From: Couchioplanes caeruleus
GTDB taxonomy: Bacteria > Actinomycetota > Actinomycetes > Mycobacteriales > Micromonosporaceae
Direction: 5' to 3'
Assembly: GCF_003751945.1 (NCBI RefSeq)
Contig: NZ_RJKL01000001.1
Location: 868,001 to 932,000, forward strand
Length of the DNA: 64,000 nt
Shown here: positions 52,619 to 61,421 of the stretch, piece by piece
How positions within the stretch are numbered: the stretch's first letter is position 1
Layout of the letters: every line of letters begins with the position of its first letter
Program-made: the position numbers and the translations under genes
Notes under the pieces: generated by a model
The model's database searches: none
What the model was told of the DNA's origin: nothing
Seen by the model: the letters and a program-made list of their open reading frames with translations, nothing else

Positions 52619-53780
52619 TTACCTGGCGCCGGTTGCCGCCAAGGTGGTGTGGGTGAGGTCTGGCTGATCGTGCCAGGCAGTCTCGTACTCGTCGGGGCTG
52701 AGGTAGCCGAGTTCGCGTTGGATGCGGCGGGTGTTGTACCACCCGTCGATGTAGGCGAAGAGCCCGTTCTCGGCCTCCTCGCGGGATCGCCAGCTGGTCC
52801 GGTAGACCAGCTCGGTCTTCAGGGTAGAGAAGAAGTACTCCATCAGGGCGTTATCGAAGCTGTCGCCGACCGAACCCATCGAGGCGGCGATGCCGTGGTC
52901 GGCCAGCCGAGCACCGAAGCGAAACGCGGTGTAGGTCGATCCTTGATCGCTGGGATGAATCCACTCGCCAGCGCGCACGTCACGGGACCAGACGCCGTAC
53001 TCCAGGGCGCCGAGCACCAGATCGGTGCTACACCGGTCACTGGTCTTCCAGCCGACGATGCGCCGGGAGAACACGTCTCGGACGGTGGCCAGCCAGAACA
53101 CCCCCTCGCCGCAGGGGATTCGGGTGGCGTCAGCGACCCACAGCCGATTCGGCGCGCTCGCGGTGAACTGCCGGTTGACCAGGTCCGGCGCGGGTGTGGC
53201 GCGCGAGTCTCGGCGGGTGGATCCCCCGCGCCAGCCGCGTCGTAGATAGGCGCCCCGCCAGCCTTGAACGGCCATCAGCCTCTCGATGCGCTTGCGTCCG
53301 AGCGGATACCGTCGCGGCGCAGCTGCTGATGCACCCGGTCAGCGCCGTAGGTGCCACCCGATGCCTGCCAGATCTCGTGGATGTTGCTCAACAGAGCACG
53401 GTCGACGTCGTAGCGGTCGCACGGCTGCTCGACCTTGGCCAGCCACTCGTAGTAGGTGGACTCGCTGACGCCCGGGACCCGTAGCAGGAGCGCGACCACG
53501 TAGCGGCCACGGTGTTCATCGACGAACCTCATGACCGACGCCGGGTCGGGTCGCACTCCGCGGCGAAAAACGCCGACGCTGCCTTGAGGACCTCGTTGAT
53601 CCGGCGCAGCTCCGCGTTCTCCCGCCGCAGCCGGCGGTTCTCCTGCACCATGTCCGTCGTCGGCCGGTCGTCACGCTACCCGCGGTCGGCCTCGTCCTGC
53701 CGGATCCAGTTCCGCAACGCCTCGTGAGACTCCGGAGAAGCGGGGGGACTCACCCGGATGCCGAAGGCTTCGCCGGTGCC
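52619..53780 (-). pseudogene. IS3-family element, broken orfA and orfB
   Basis: The orfA part (about 53560-53780) encodes ALRNWIRQDEADRG, then a TAG stop, then RDDRPTTDMVQENRRLRREN and INEVLKAASAFFAAE. The orfB part is split by a frameshift near 53300 into an N-terminal piece (53275-53556, VSESTYYEWLAKVEQ and GTYGADRVHQQL) and a C-terminal piece (52619-53275, with RLWVADATRIP, HPSDQGSTYTAF and NALMEYFFSTLKTEL carrying the DDE residues). Broken in both genes, it cannot transpose on its own. Confidence 0.78.
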
Positions 53781-53884
53781 GTGCAGGAGCTGTGCCGGTT
53801 GTCGGGGCAGCCGGTGCCTGGCTATGCGACTTCGGCGGCCGCCAAGGTTGCGATCTGGGGTCGAGCACACTGAGGCGAAGACCC

Positions 53885-54261
53885 ACGGTTCTCGGGCACA
53901 GCTACGGGACAACCGCGATCGGCTACACGGCGCGCGAACCCGAAGGGCTCGACGCCGACGACCTCATCCTCGTGGCAAGTCCTGGCATCGGTGTGTGGCA
54001 AGCCTCAGACCTGCCGACCATCGCAGCGGACCACGTCTGGGTGACGACACACGCGTTCGACATCATCCACCTCCCAGGCCAGGTCTTCTGGAACATGATC
54101 GATCCAATGGACTGGCCTTCGGCGCGAACATCTTCGCCCGGGGATGGGTCCCCGACATTCCCAACGAGCACTCCGATTACTGGACCGACGACTACAGCGA
54201 GAACGACGTGCGGCGCAGCATCGCCGCCATCACCACCGGGGACTACGGCTCCGTCGAGTAA
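53885..54261 (+). pseudogene. truncated alpha/beta hydrolase (DUF1023-like)
   Basis: The fragment begins TVLGHSYGTTAIGY, the nucleophile elbow GHSYG. It continues LDADDLILVASPGIGV and changes frame near 54110 before FGANIFARGWVPDIPNEHSDYW and the stop. This is the DUF1023 pattern. The N-terminal half is missing at the IS3 side, so the insertion may have removed it. Confidence 0.65.
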
Positions 54262-54362
54262 TAGTCCGAGAGCCACTCGCGGGGCGCCGGGTGCAAGGAT
54301 CACCGGCCCGGCGTCCCGCTCCCGCGCCTGCTCATGACTCGACCGACCAGGAGATGCACGAC

Positions 54363-54668
54363 ATGCCATACGACGCCAGCCCGCCGACGGGCAAAGCCCT
54401 CGGCCTGGGCGTCGTCCTGGGTCTGGCACCGCATGGGTTGCTGGCACTTCTCATAGTGCTCGGCGCTTCCACCACCAAGGGAAGCGAGCGGGGGGTGAAC
54501 GCGATGTGGGGGTTCGCCGAGATCTTCCTGTTGCCGGTGGCCGCCATCCTCATCATCGTGCTGTTCAGCCTCCGCACCACCCGGGATTGGGCCGCGGGCA
54601 TCCTCTTCGGGACGATGATCGGAGTGTTGCTGGTCGTCGGCGCGATGTCCGCCGTCGACCGTCCATGA
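54363..54668 (+). CDS. small three-helix membrane protein
   Basis: The 101-residue protein has three hydrophobic segments (GVVLGLAPHGLLALLIVLG, AEIFLLPVAAILIIVLFSL, AGILFGTMIGVLLVVGAM). AGGAG precedes ATG 54363 by eight bases. No family recognised. It is intact within a zone of broken genes. Confidence 0.65.
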   Translation: MPYDASPPTGKALGLGVVLGLAPHGLLALLIVLGASTTKGSERGVNAMWGFAEIFLLPVAAILIIVLFSLRTTRDWAAGILFGTMIGVLLVVGAMSAVDRP

Positions 54669-54737
54669 CGCCGGAATGGCGGTAGAGCGACCGAACAGGA
54701 CGGCCGGGACCCGGGATCCCGGCCGTCGCCGTCCGGT

Positions 54738-55150
54738 TCTCAGCCGATGCTGACCCCAGGCGTCGTCGAGGCTGCCGTGGACCTGGTCGTTGTTGACGCC
54801 CGTACCCTTGCCACCCAGGCTGAGCGGCTGGGTGGTGACCGCCGACAGGCCGGCGGGCAGTGTCGCGCTGTCCTCCCGCCCGGTCGTCGACGAGGATCGA
54901 CAGCATGGTGCCAGCGCGGCGGCACTCGATAGTGTGCCAGTTGCCGTCGGCCATGGACTTGCCGCTCTTGGCGACGTGGATGCCCGTGGCCTCCTTGTTG
55001 CTCATCACGCAGCTCGGCTTGCCGGACACGCCGTCGATCTGGAGCTTGTGCTGGCCGCCCGCGGTCGAGTAAACCTTCTGCAGGATGTTCTCCCCCGACG
55101 AGGTCTCCGCCGACGAGTGTTCGCGCGTGCCGATGGACGGGCAATAGGTG
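54738..55150 (-). pseudogene. LamG-domain fragment, frameshifted
   Basis: The minus strand encodes HKLQIDGVSGKPSCVMSNKE, MADGNWHTIECRRAGTMLSI and LVDDRAGGQ, a laminin-G/concanavalin-like domain pattern. After a frame change near 54870 it continues PLSLGGKGTGVNNDQVHGSL. No start or signal peptide is left. It is the rear part of a secreted lectin-like protein. Confidence 0.55.
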
Positions 55151-55225
55151 AGGCGATAGAACTCCTCACGTTCCGCAAGCCAGCTCTTTGCTCACGATCA
55201 CCGTGTGCTTATCTTGAGTGTTGAT

Positions 55226-55237
55226 CCTCGGACACCA
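55226..55237. other. attachment-site-like relic B
   Basis: CCTCGGACACCA in the same orientation as at 29149 and 60635. The bases before it (TTGATC) match those before site C, with a gap. It stands just before a complete tyrosine recombinase module. Confidence 0.45.
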
Positions 55238-55242
55238 TTAAT

Positions 55243-55283
55243 CGTGAAGTTTCGCATTCGATGCGGAATTTCACGATTTTTTG
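55243..55283. terminator. long hairpin followed by T-run
   Basis: Arms CGTGAAGTTTCGCAT (55243-55257) and ATGCGGAATTTCACG (55261-55275) pair over 15 positions, with two G-U pairs and a TCG loop, followed by ATTTTTT. On the plus strand it looks like an intrinsic terminator. It sits six bases after the attachment-like site B, so it could also belong to that site. Confidence 0.5.
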
Positions 55284-55494
55284 TTCCCAGGGGCGGAGCG
55301 ACGGCAAGATGCCGGTCGATCGGTCAGACTTTGCCGCTTACCGCCCTCACCGTCGCTGTGACGCGGACCATGAACCCATGGGCAGTACCGTTCGTCGGCA
55401 TCCCCACATCGATGGACAAGCCGACTACAGCGAACAGTTGATCGGCGCCCTCGTGCCGCCCGAGTCTCGAAGACGGCCGATCCCGGCAGCGCCG

Positions 55495-55891
55495 ATGGCG
55501 GTTCCCCAGCTACCTGCGGCACGCCTGCCGGTAGGCGAGCATCCGTCTTCGTTTCACCTCGGCCTAGCCCGGCCGGATGCAGCGGGTCGCGTCTCGATCC
55601 GGTACCTGTTGCGGGTCCTGGGTTGGTCCGGCGGAGACCGCATCGAGCATGCCGTCGTCGACGACGCGATCGTCATCGTCCGCTCCCCTACCGGAAAATC
55701 GATTGTCGGTAGCCGCGGCGATCTCCTGATCCCCGGAGCCGTTCGCTCGTTCGCCGTGGTGAACGAGCGAACGGCCCGTGGTCCTGGTCGCCGCACCGGC
55801 ACACGACATCCTGGTCGTCCATCCGGAAACGGCCATCGCCGACCTGATCGCGCGGCACTACGCCCAGCGGGAAGCCGTCGATGACGGCTGA
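55495..55891 (+). pseudogene. AbrB/MazE-type DNA-binding protein, frameshifted
   Basis: The N-terminal part, FHLGLARPDAAGRVSIRYLL and RVLGWSGGDRIEHAVVDDA, is a swapped-hairpin AbrB-like fold. The C-terminal part, VVLVAAPAHDILVVHPETAI and ADLIARHYAQ, follows in the next frame. The break lies at a 15-bp perfect inverted repeat (55738-55775). The second part ends 11 bases inside the recombinase gene, the normal coupling for this pair. The start is uncertain (ATG 55378 or 55495). Either a decayed regulator or a sequence error. Confidence 0.6.
55738..55775. repeat. 15-bp perfect inverted repeat inside the AbrB-like gene
   Basis: GCCGTTCGCTCGTTC and GAACGAGCGAACGGC are separated by eight bases. 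The frame of the host gene changes in or just after the right arm. This may be a structure prone to base loss, a recoding signal or an operator. Confidence 0.7.
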
Positions 55892-56897
55892 GACGCCCGA
55901 CCCGGCACACACCATGCTCGCCCGCTTCGGCCTCGCCGTAGCCGAGCCGACGAGCCACGCGATAACCGTCCAGGAGTACCTGCCGCAAGTGATCGCGGCA
56001 TCCAGCCCAGCGAGCACCCGGTCCTACGGCACCTACTGGACCCGGATGGTCGAACACTGGGGCGAGCGGCAGATCGATAGCATCCGGGCATCCGACGTCG
56101 AAGCCTTCCAACGTGACTGCACCGCTCGTTCCCGCCAGCAGCGGCGCAACTATCGAGGCGGGCGGCACGCCGGCGAGAACGCAAACTCCGCGGCCCGCGC
56201 CTTCTTCCGCCGCGCCGAGGCCGACGGTCTCATTCCCGTCGGATCAAGTCCCGCGCATCAGGTTCCTAAACCACGGCGGCTCCCCAGCACCCGCCGAGCC
56301 TTGCTTCCCTGGGAGATGCAGGCGATCACCGAGGTGGCCCGCACGACCGGCAACGACGTCATCCTCGACAGCCTCATCCTGCGCCTGCACACCGAGACCG
56401 CCTGCCGACGCGGCGGCGCCCTCGGCCTACGGCTGGCAGATCTGGACACCACCAACGGTCTCGTCCTTGTGCGGGAGAAAGGCGAAACGATCCGATGGCA
56501 GCCGATCACCCTGAGCCTCGCCACCAGACTCGACGAACACGCTCACGCCCGCGGCGCCGTCGTTGCTGAGGATCCGATACTGCGGTATCGCAACGGACGG
56601 CCGATCACCACCCGCCGCTACGACCGGCTGTGGAAACGCATCGGCGAACAGCTCCCCTGGGCCGCCGCCCAGGGCGTCTCCACCCACTGGCTACGGCACA
56701 CCACCCTGACCTGGGTCGAACGCAACTTCAGCTACGGCATCGCCCGCGCCTACGCCGGCCACACCGACAACACCGGCCCCGCTACCACCACCTATATCAA
56801 GGCCGACCTCCATGCCGTCGCCGCCGCCCTCGCAGCCCTCACCGGCGAACCCCACCCACTCGCCCTGCACACCAACGACCTCGGCTTCCTCACCTGA
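55881..56897 (+). CDS. tyrosine recombinase/integrase
   Basis: The 338-residue protein has the full catalytic set: Arg176 (TETACRRGG), Lys in VREKGETIRW, His269-x-x-Arg272 (THWLRHTTL), His294 (YAGHTD) and the nucleophile Tyr305 (TTTYIKAD). The N-terminal core-binding domain (VQEYLPQVIAASSPASTRSY) is complete. The ATG overlaps the end of the AbrB-like gene. It is likely to be the integrase of an element bounded by sites B and C. Intact and possibly active. Confidence 0.92.
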   Translation: MTAETPDPAHTMLARFGLAVAEPTSHAITVQEYLPQVIAASSPASTRSYGTYWTRMVEHWGERQIDSIRASDVEAFQRDCTARSRQQRRNYRGGRHAGENANSAARAFFRRAEADGLIPVGSSPAHQVPKPRRLPSTRRALLPWEMQAITEVARTTGNDVILDSLILRLHTETACRRGGALGLRLADLDTTNGLVLVREKGETIRWQPITLSLATRLDEHAHARGAVVAEDPILRYRNGRPITTRRYDRLWKRIGEQLPWAAAQGVSTHWLRHTTLTWVERNFSYGIARAYAGHTDNTGPATTTYIKADLHAVAAALAALTGEPHPLALHTNDLGFLT

Positions 56898-57169
56898 CCC
56901 AGCGGTTGCGCGTGTCAAAGTCGACGCATCGGCTCCGTCGCACAACGCGCGCACTGCCGGGACGTGCGCACCTGAGCGCCGGTCCGGCGGCTTCGCGGGC
57001 GTCATCCGGGCCGGCCGGATACTGTGCTGCATGATCGGTGGCTCCACCAAACCTGACGAAGACAAATTTGAGCGCCCCACATCATGGCAGGCCTCCATCG
57101 ACGCAGCGACGCACTTTCCGTCAGATCACGCTCTGCCTGCCCGCCCTCGACTGGGCCTTTAGGCTCAAT

Positions 57170-57542
57170 AGACAAGTCGGACGGCAAAATCGAGCAGACG
57201 GAGCGCGGATGCCTGGTCGGACCGGGACAGGCCTGGCGCCCGAGTTGGGCATCTGCCTGGCAGCGCAGCAAGTCATGAATGGCCTGGTCGGTGCCGTCGT
57301 CACGCCACAGTCTGAAGTAGTAGTACACCGCTGACCAGGGCGGCAGGTCGTTTGGCAGGTACATCCACTGGCAGCCGGTCCGGTTCTGATAGAAGATCGC
57401 GTTCACGATCGCCCGCAGTTCGTAGCGGCCCCTCATGCCCCGACGGCGACGGGCGTTTCGCTTTCCACGCCTGCAGAAACGGATCGATCAACGCCCACTG
57501 CCGGTCGGACAGGTCACTCGGGTACCCGGAACGCTCACCCAT
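57170..57542 (-). pseudogene. IS5-family transposase fragment
   Basis: The minus strand starts MGERSGYPSDLSDRQWALI, changes frame near 57440, continues ELRAIVNAIFYQNRTGCQWM and YLPNDLPPWSAVYYYF, and ends within QADAQLGRQACP. It covers only the first third of an IS5-type transposase with no DDE residues. A different subtype from the intact element at 26741. Confidence 0.75.
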
Positions 57543-57688
57543 GACCAGGTAGTACACGGTTCAAGGTGGGTCATGTCGGTCACGGCCGCTACATCACGAC
57601 ATCGAGCAATGACAAAAGCTCAGGAAACGGCCGAAACCCGAACAACGTCCGAAAGCATCTATGCCGCACTTATCGCCCACTGAGTTGT

Positions 57689-58237
57689 TCAGGGGGCGCG
57701 GGCCGCTATCGTGTCGGCCCAGGCGCGGAAGGCCAGGTAACGTTCAGCGGGCAGGTTCCCGGCGGCGAGCAACACGTCGTGGTGGCCGTAGTTGCCCCAT
57801 TCCGACGTTGCCAGGGTAAGAGCGGTCATCCAGTCCCACACCCTGTCGCGGATCTGTTTTATCTCTTGATCGTCGAATCCCCAGGCGTGCAGCTTGCTTT
57901 CGCAGCCGGCGCGGGTCACCTCGTCGTAGTCGATGTCGAGGAACGGTTCGAGCAGGTTTGACCAGACATCACCGCGTTTACGCACCGGCACCTGGGCTGC
58001 CGTCAGTGCCACGGCGAGCTCGGCCTGCCGTTCCCGGCTGATGAAAACGGTCCGCCCGTCGGTAAGCCGCAGTTCCGGCGGAAACATGTCCGGGTCGGCG
58101 TCGCGGACGGCACTCCACGCGATCCACGTGCCGCTGTAGCGTTCCTCGGCCGACCCGAGCGGCCACCGCAGCGTGATCCCGTCCGGCCCGATCGTCACCT
58201 CGTCCGCGAACGGCTTTGTGCCCCACATCCTCCCCAC
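57689..58237 (-). CDS. hypothetical protein (182 residues)
   Basis: The protein begins MGRMWGTKPFADEVTIGPDG (GTG at 58237) or at ATG 58228, where GGGGAGG is too close. It has an N-terminal beta domain (ITLRWPLGSAEERYSGTW) and a C-terminal helical half with DIDYDEVTRAGCESKLHAWG. Not recognised. It lies between mobile remnants and the zinc-ribbon gene and appears intact. Confidence 0.65.
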   Translation of the reverse strand: MGRMWGTKPFADEVTIGPDGITLRWPLGSAEERYSGTWIAWSAVRDADPDMFPPELRLTDGRTVFISRERQAELAVALTAAQVPVRKRGDVWSNLLEPFLDIDYDEVTRAGCESKLHAWGFDDQEIKQIRDRVWDWMTALTLATSEWGNYGHHDVLLAAGNLPAERYLAFRAWADTIAARAP

Positions 58238-58607
58238 CTAAGCACCCCCGGTCCAGTGGCGGTCCAGTAGGGAGTCAGCGCGGCCTTTGAGGCTGTAGGC
58301 AATCGCACACCTTCGGCAAGAAGGTACACACGATATCCAGCAGATGGGGGCCGCTAATGGAGTCGGCGGAGTGTTCCGCCCGGGTTTGATGGAGACCGCC
58401 TACACGGCTACCGGCGACAGCTCCACTGGGCCAACACACCTACCGGCAACGACAATGGCCGGAAGGAACCCCGAATCTGGCCACCGGCGTAGTGACCGCG
58501 GGACCCGGGAGCGCGGCGTACGCCGCGGCGGACTCCCGGCTGGCTGTCGGTGGTGCGCACGGCCTCGCCCTCCTCGACCTGGGCTAGCCGTACCGAAGAG
58601 CCGCACA
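58238..58607. other. no intact gene; possible end of a WD40-like frame
   Basis: On the plus strand, 58480-58591 reads ATGVVTAGPGSAAYAAADS and RLAVGGAHGLALLDLG before a stop, resembling a last beta-propeller blade. No upstream reading frame supports it. Probably a remnant. Confidence 0.3.
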
Positions 58608-59471
58608 TCAGGGAGCCGGGACCGGCCGGTCGCCGGTGACCGGCGCCGATGGGGGCAGCGACACCGCGACCTTCTGCCCCCACGGCATCCGCAGCACCGC
58701 GACATCGCCGGCGGTGAACCGGACGGCATCCTCGGTGTCCCACTCCGTGTACTCGTGCGGGTATGCGGACACCGGCATCTCGACGCCGACGTCGACCCGG
58801 TGCAGTTCTCCGCCGGGCACCCGCAGCGCGCGCAGGCTCGCCCAGTCGAGCGTGACCCGGGCGCCGGACCGCTTGTCGAACAGGTCGGTGAAGTGCTGGT
58901 CGGTGCCGCGCACCCGGTATCCGTCCGCGACGAACCCAACGAGCCAGCGGCTGTCCGGCGAGAACACGGGCGGGTGCCCGGAGCCCGGCATCGCGGGCAG
59001 CCCACCGATGTGCCGGAACTCGGGCCGCACCTCGAACAGCTCGAAGCCGTGCGTGCGATGCCCCGAATCGATGAACAGCGCCACGTAGCGCTCGTCGGGG
59101 GACACCACGAACGCGTACTCACCGACCGGGGTGCTCGGCTCGAACGGCGCCACCTCGTCGGGCGCCCCCGGCGTGACCAGCGTGAGCGCGGGCTCGCCGA
59201 CGCGCCACTCGACGACGCTTGCACCGGCGTGAGCGGTGGGAGGGGCGTTGCACTCGGCCAGGATCTCGTCGAGCAGCCGCTGCTGGCCGTCGAGATCCTC
59301 GTCGCTCCACCGGTGCCCCGCCGGGCAGTACCAGTCCGGCTGCCCTGGCTCGATCATGCAGCCGCCGAGTCTGACGCGGCCGGCGTCGACGGCGCGGCTC
59401 AGCTGGGGACCGGGCAGACCGTAGATGAGCATCGTGCCGGGCTCACCGCACTCCGGGCAGTGGTCGATCAT
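58608..59471 (-). CDS. zinc-ribbon protein with beta-propeller-like C-terminal region
   Basis: The 287-residue protein begins MIDHCPECGEPGTMLIYGLP. Two cysteine groups (CPECG and WYCPAGHRW) form a ribbon. The later part has repeated strands (EYAFVVSPDERYVALFIDSG, HPPVFSPDSRWLVGFVADGY) like a WD40/propeller fold. GGGGAG precedes ATG 59471. A longer frame upstream is not supported. Function unknown. Confidence 0.7.
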   Translation of the reverse strand: MIDHCPECGEPGTMLIYGLPGPQLSRAVDAGRVRLGGCMIEPGQPDWYCPAGHRWSDEDLDGQQRLLDEILAECNAPPTAHAGASVVEWRVGEPALTLVTPGAPDEVAPFEPSTPVGEYAFVVSPDERYVALFIDSGHRTHGFELFEVRPEFRHIGGLPAMPGSGHPPVFSPDSRWLVGFVADGYRVRGTDQHFTDLFDKRSGARVTLDWASLRALRVPGGELHRVDVGVEMPVSAYPHEYTEWDTEDAVRFTAGDVAVLRMPWGQKVAVSLPPSAPVTGDRPVPAP

Positions 59472-59699
59472 ATGGGTAGCTCCCCTCGCCGCGTCCGAGG
59501 TCAGCCTATGGCGCCTTCTCATGCCGTGACCACGAACGTTCACAGTGCCGGTTGACACACCGTCGGCCCGACGTGCGCCCCCGCGTGGCGGCGTCGCATC
59601 GGCCAGATCCGGTGCACTCGTCGACACGATCGCGCGTTGGTTCATGGCTACGTTCCGGAGGCCATCAAGCGGTAAGGAAGTACTGTGGGCGGAAAATGA

Positions 59700-59915
59700 A
59701 TGAATATCATTTTCGGCCTCATTCTGATAGGTGACCGCGCACTGTGGTTCGCGCTCATGATCCTGGCAAGCATCATGATCGGCTCAGCGACCGGTCTTCT
59801 AGCCTGGGTCGGCGGTGACACCGTCGCAGCGGCCATCCTTGAAGACGGCGGCACTACGGGAGGCTCGCTCGCTCTGATGCTCGCATTGTTTCACTTCCTC
59901 GCATCCGGAAAATAG
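59700..59915 (+). CDS. small membrane protein
   Basis: The 71-residue protein has two hydrophobic segments (LWFALMILASIMIGSATGLL and a C-terminal LALMLALFHFLA). GGCGGAA stands before the ATG at 59700. Not recognised; plausible but unsupported by neighbours. Confidence 0.5.
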   Translation: MNIIFGLILIGDRALWFALMILASIMIGSATGLLAWVGGDTVAAAILEDGGTTGGSLALMLALFHFLASGK

Positions 59916-60596
59916 AAGCGCCACCTAGCTTCCGTTGGGCACGGGGATCAGCCGGTTTCGCCCGGACTTGGTGAGGTCGGCTGAACCGAGCGCATCATCT
60001 GGTGCACTCTCATCGGCCAAATGAGTGCTTCCATGGACAAAGGTGCGCGGGGCGGCGTCCTTCCGCCTATCTGGCACCACGACTTGAGGCGCACAGGTCC
60101 AGGATGAGCACCGTTGGCTACGTGAGGCGTGTCGACGCCTGGCCTTCACTAGACTGCGACCAGCCGGGCGGCCGTTGGCGCGTGCTGCACGTCCCGCATA
60201 GTGCCTGACCCACTCGTACGGGCAACGAAGCGACGATCCCGATCGGCCCGAGCCAGTGCGAGCCCTCGGCGTCAAGACGATCAGGACCGCCGCCCTGACT
60301 CCTTGCCCTCGGACCGCCAGTCGGGCCCTGCGGCAGCCGTGCAGCGCGCCGTGGCGGCCCGGCGGAGCACATGTTGCCGCACCGAGTCTCGGAGACGGTC
60401 GGAGAGAACCCGGACTGGACGAGATAACCGGACGGTTCGCCAGTGGCGCGATGACTCCGCTGCTCGTCAGCCTCCAGAACGTCGATTGCCACAGGAACCA
60501 CCTCGCCAGCCCTGCTCAGCCGAGGTGAACCCCATGGATGTCGCTCGCTCGAGGGATGGTCGACGAGAGGAAGAAGGGTAGGATTTAGCACATGAA
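59916..60596. other. no gene recognised
   Basis: Only unsupported overlapping frames occur here. The stretch ends at a hairpin and the attachment-like site C and may be decayed element DNA. Confidence 0.4.
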
Positions 60597-60620
60597 CACC
60601 GATGCCTTGTGGCATCGGTG
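60597..60620. terminator. perfect 10-bp hairpin
   Basis: CACCGATGCC (60597-60606) and GGCATCGGTG (60611-60620) with a TTGT loop. There is no T-run. It lies 15 bases before the attachment-like site C and may be part of that site or a terminator. Confidence 0.45.
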
Positions 60621-60634
60621 CCACGGTTTGTTGA

Positions 60635-60656
60635 TCAAGTCCCCCCTCGGACACCA
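60635..60656. other. attachment-site-like relic C: last 22 bases of a tRNA
   Basis: The sequence has the form of T-loop TCAAGT, T-stem CCCCC, acceptor CTCGGAC, discriminator A and CCA. It looks like the 3' end of a tRNA whose 5' acceptor would be GTCCGAG (a tRNA-Leu is likely). No 5' tRNA part is found upstream, so only the end was left by integration. Shared 16 bases with site A. Confidence 0.55.
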
Positions 60657-60865
60657 CAGATATAAGGCCGTTGACCTCCTGAAACAGGGGTGAGCGGCTT
60701 TGATCGTTTCTTGGCTCGTGTTCCCGGCGGGACACCGGGGATCATCAGACGCCGAGTTGTGCGGATCCTCGTACACTCGGGGGCGGATACGGGTCGCACT
60801 GGTGCACGCGCGGACGGGGCACGACCGAGCCGGTCGATGCCGCCCTTGCACGGGAGGGCAGGGGC

Positions 60866-61020
60866 ATGGCGACCATCGAGAAGCGACGGGTAAGGACGGC
60901 AAGGTCACCCGGCATCGGGTGAAGTGGCGGACCGGCGGACGTCGGGACGGCGAATGGGACAGCGAGTCGTTCGACAAGGCGCGCGACGCGAACCTGGAGC
61001 GGTGGCCAGGCACGTCTTGG
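60866..61020 (+). pseudogene. N-terminal fragment of a tyrosine integrase
   Basis: ATG 60866 follows GGGAGGG and encodes MATIEKR. One base of shift then gives TGKDGKVTRHRVKWRTGGR and EWDSESFDKARDA, the arm-binding start typical of actinophage-type integrases. The rest is gone. It stands just downstream of site C. Confidence 0.55.
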
Positions 61021-61217
61021 CCCAGTCCACGAAACCCGGCGACCGTGGGTGGCGCTAGGCGACGCGACCCAGTGCGCTCCCCCACGATCAGCGTGGCGGA
61101 GCGCGACGCCCTCGTCGCCGTGGTCCGGTGTCTGGACGCGATGCATCCCGCGGCGGTTGAGCGGCGCGTGCCGCAGCAGTGCCAGGACGTTGATGGCGTG
61201 GCGCCGGGGAGGACCAT

Positions 61218-61413
61218 GAGCTGCGCACCGTCCGGGTGGAGCACCTCACCGGTGCCGGCGACCGGACCGAGCTGCGGTTCGAGTTCGGCGACCGCAGCGT
61301 GCACGCGTCCGGGCCGCCGGACCCGGGCGTCGAGGCCCGGATCCGGCGCACCTGCCGGACGTGGTCACCGCCGCCGCCACCCGCGACGCCCCCCGGCGCG
61401 CCCCGGCCGGCTG
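61218..61413 (+). pseudogene. remnant of an unknown gene end
   Basis: ELRTVRVEHLTGAGDRTELR and FEFGDRSVHASGPPDPGVEA read in one frame; HLPDVVTAAATRDAPRRAPA up to the stop at 61411 read in another. High codon bias suggests a former gene. Not identified. Confidence 0.35.
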
Positions 61414-61421
61414 ACCGGCGG

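Noticed and set aside
54565..54740. Continuation of the LamG frame past 54740 on the minus strand
   Set aside because: After the frame change near 54870 the conserved strands follow the other frame; this tail is arginine-rich and overlaps the small membrane-protein gene.
58344..59555. 403-codon plus-strand frame opposite the zinc-ribbon gene
   Set aside because: Antisense shadow; the minus gene has cysteine motifs, propeller strands and a good ribosome binding site.
60585..60661. Complete tRNA gene at site C
   Set aside because: Only the T-loop to CCA end is present; no D-arm, anticodon arm or 5' acceptor strand can be found upstream.
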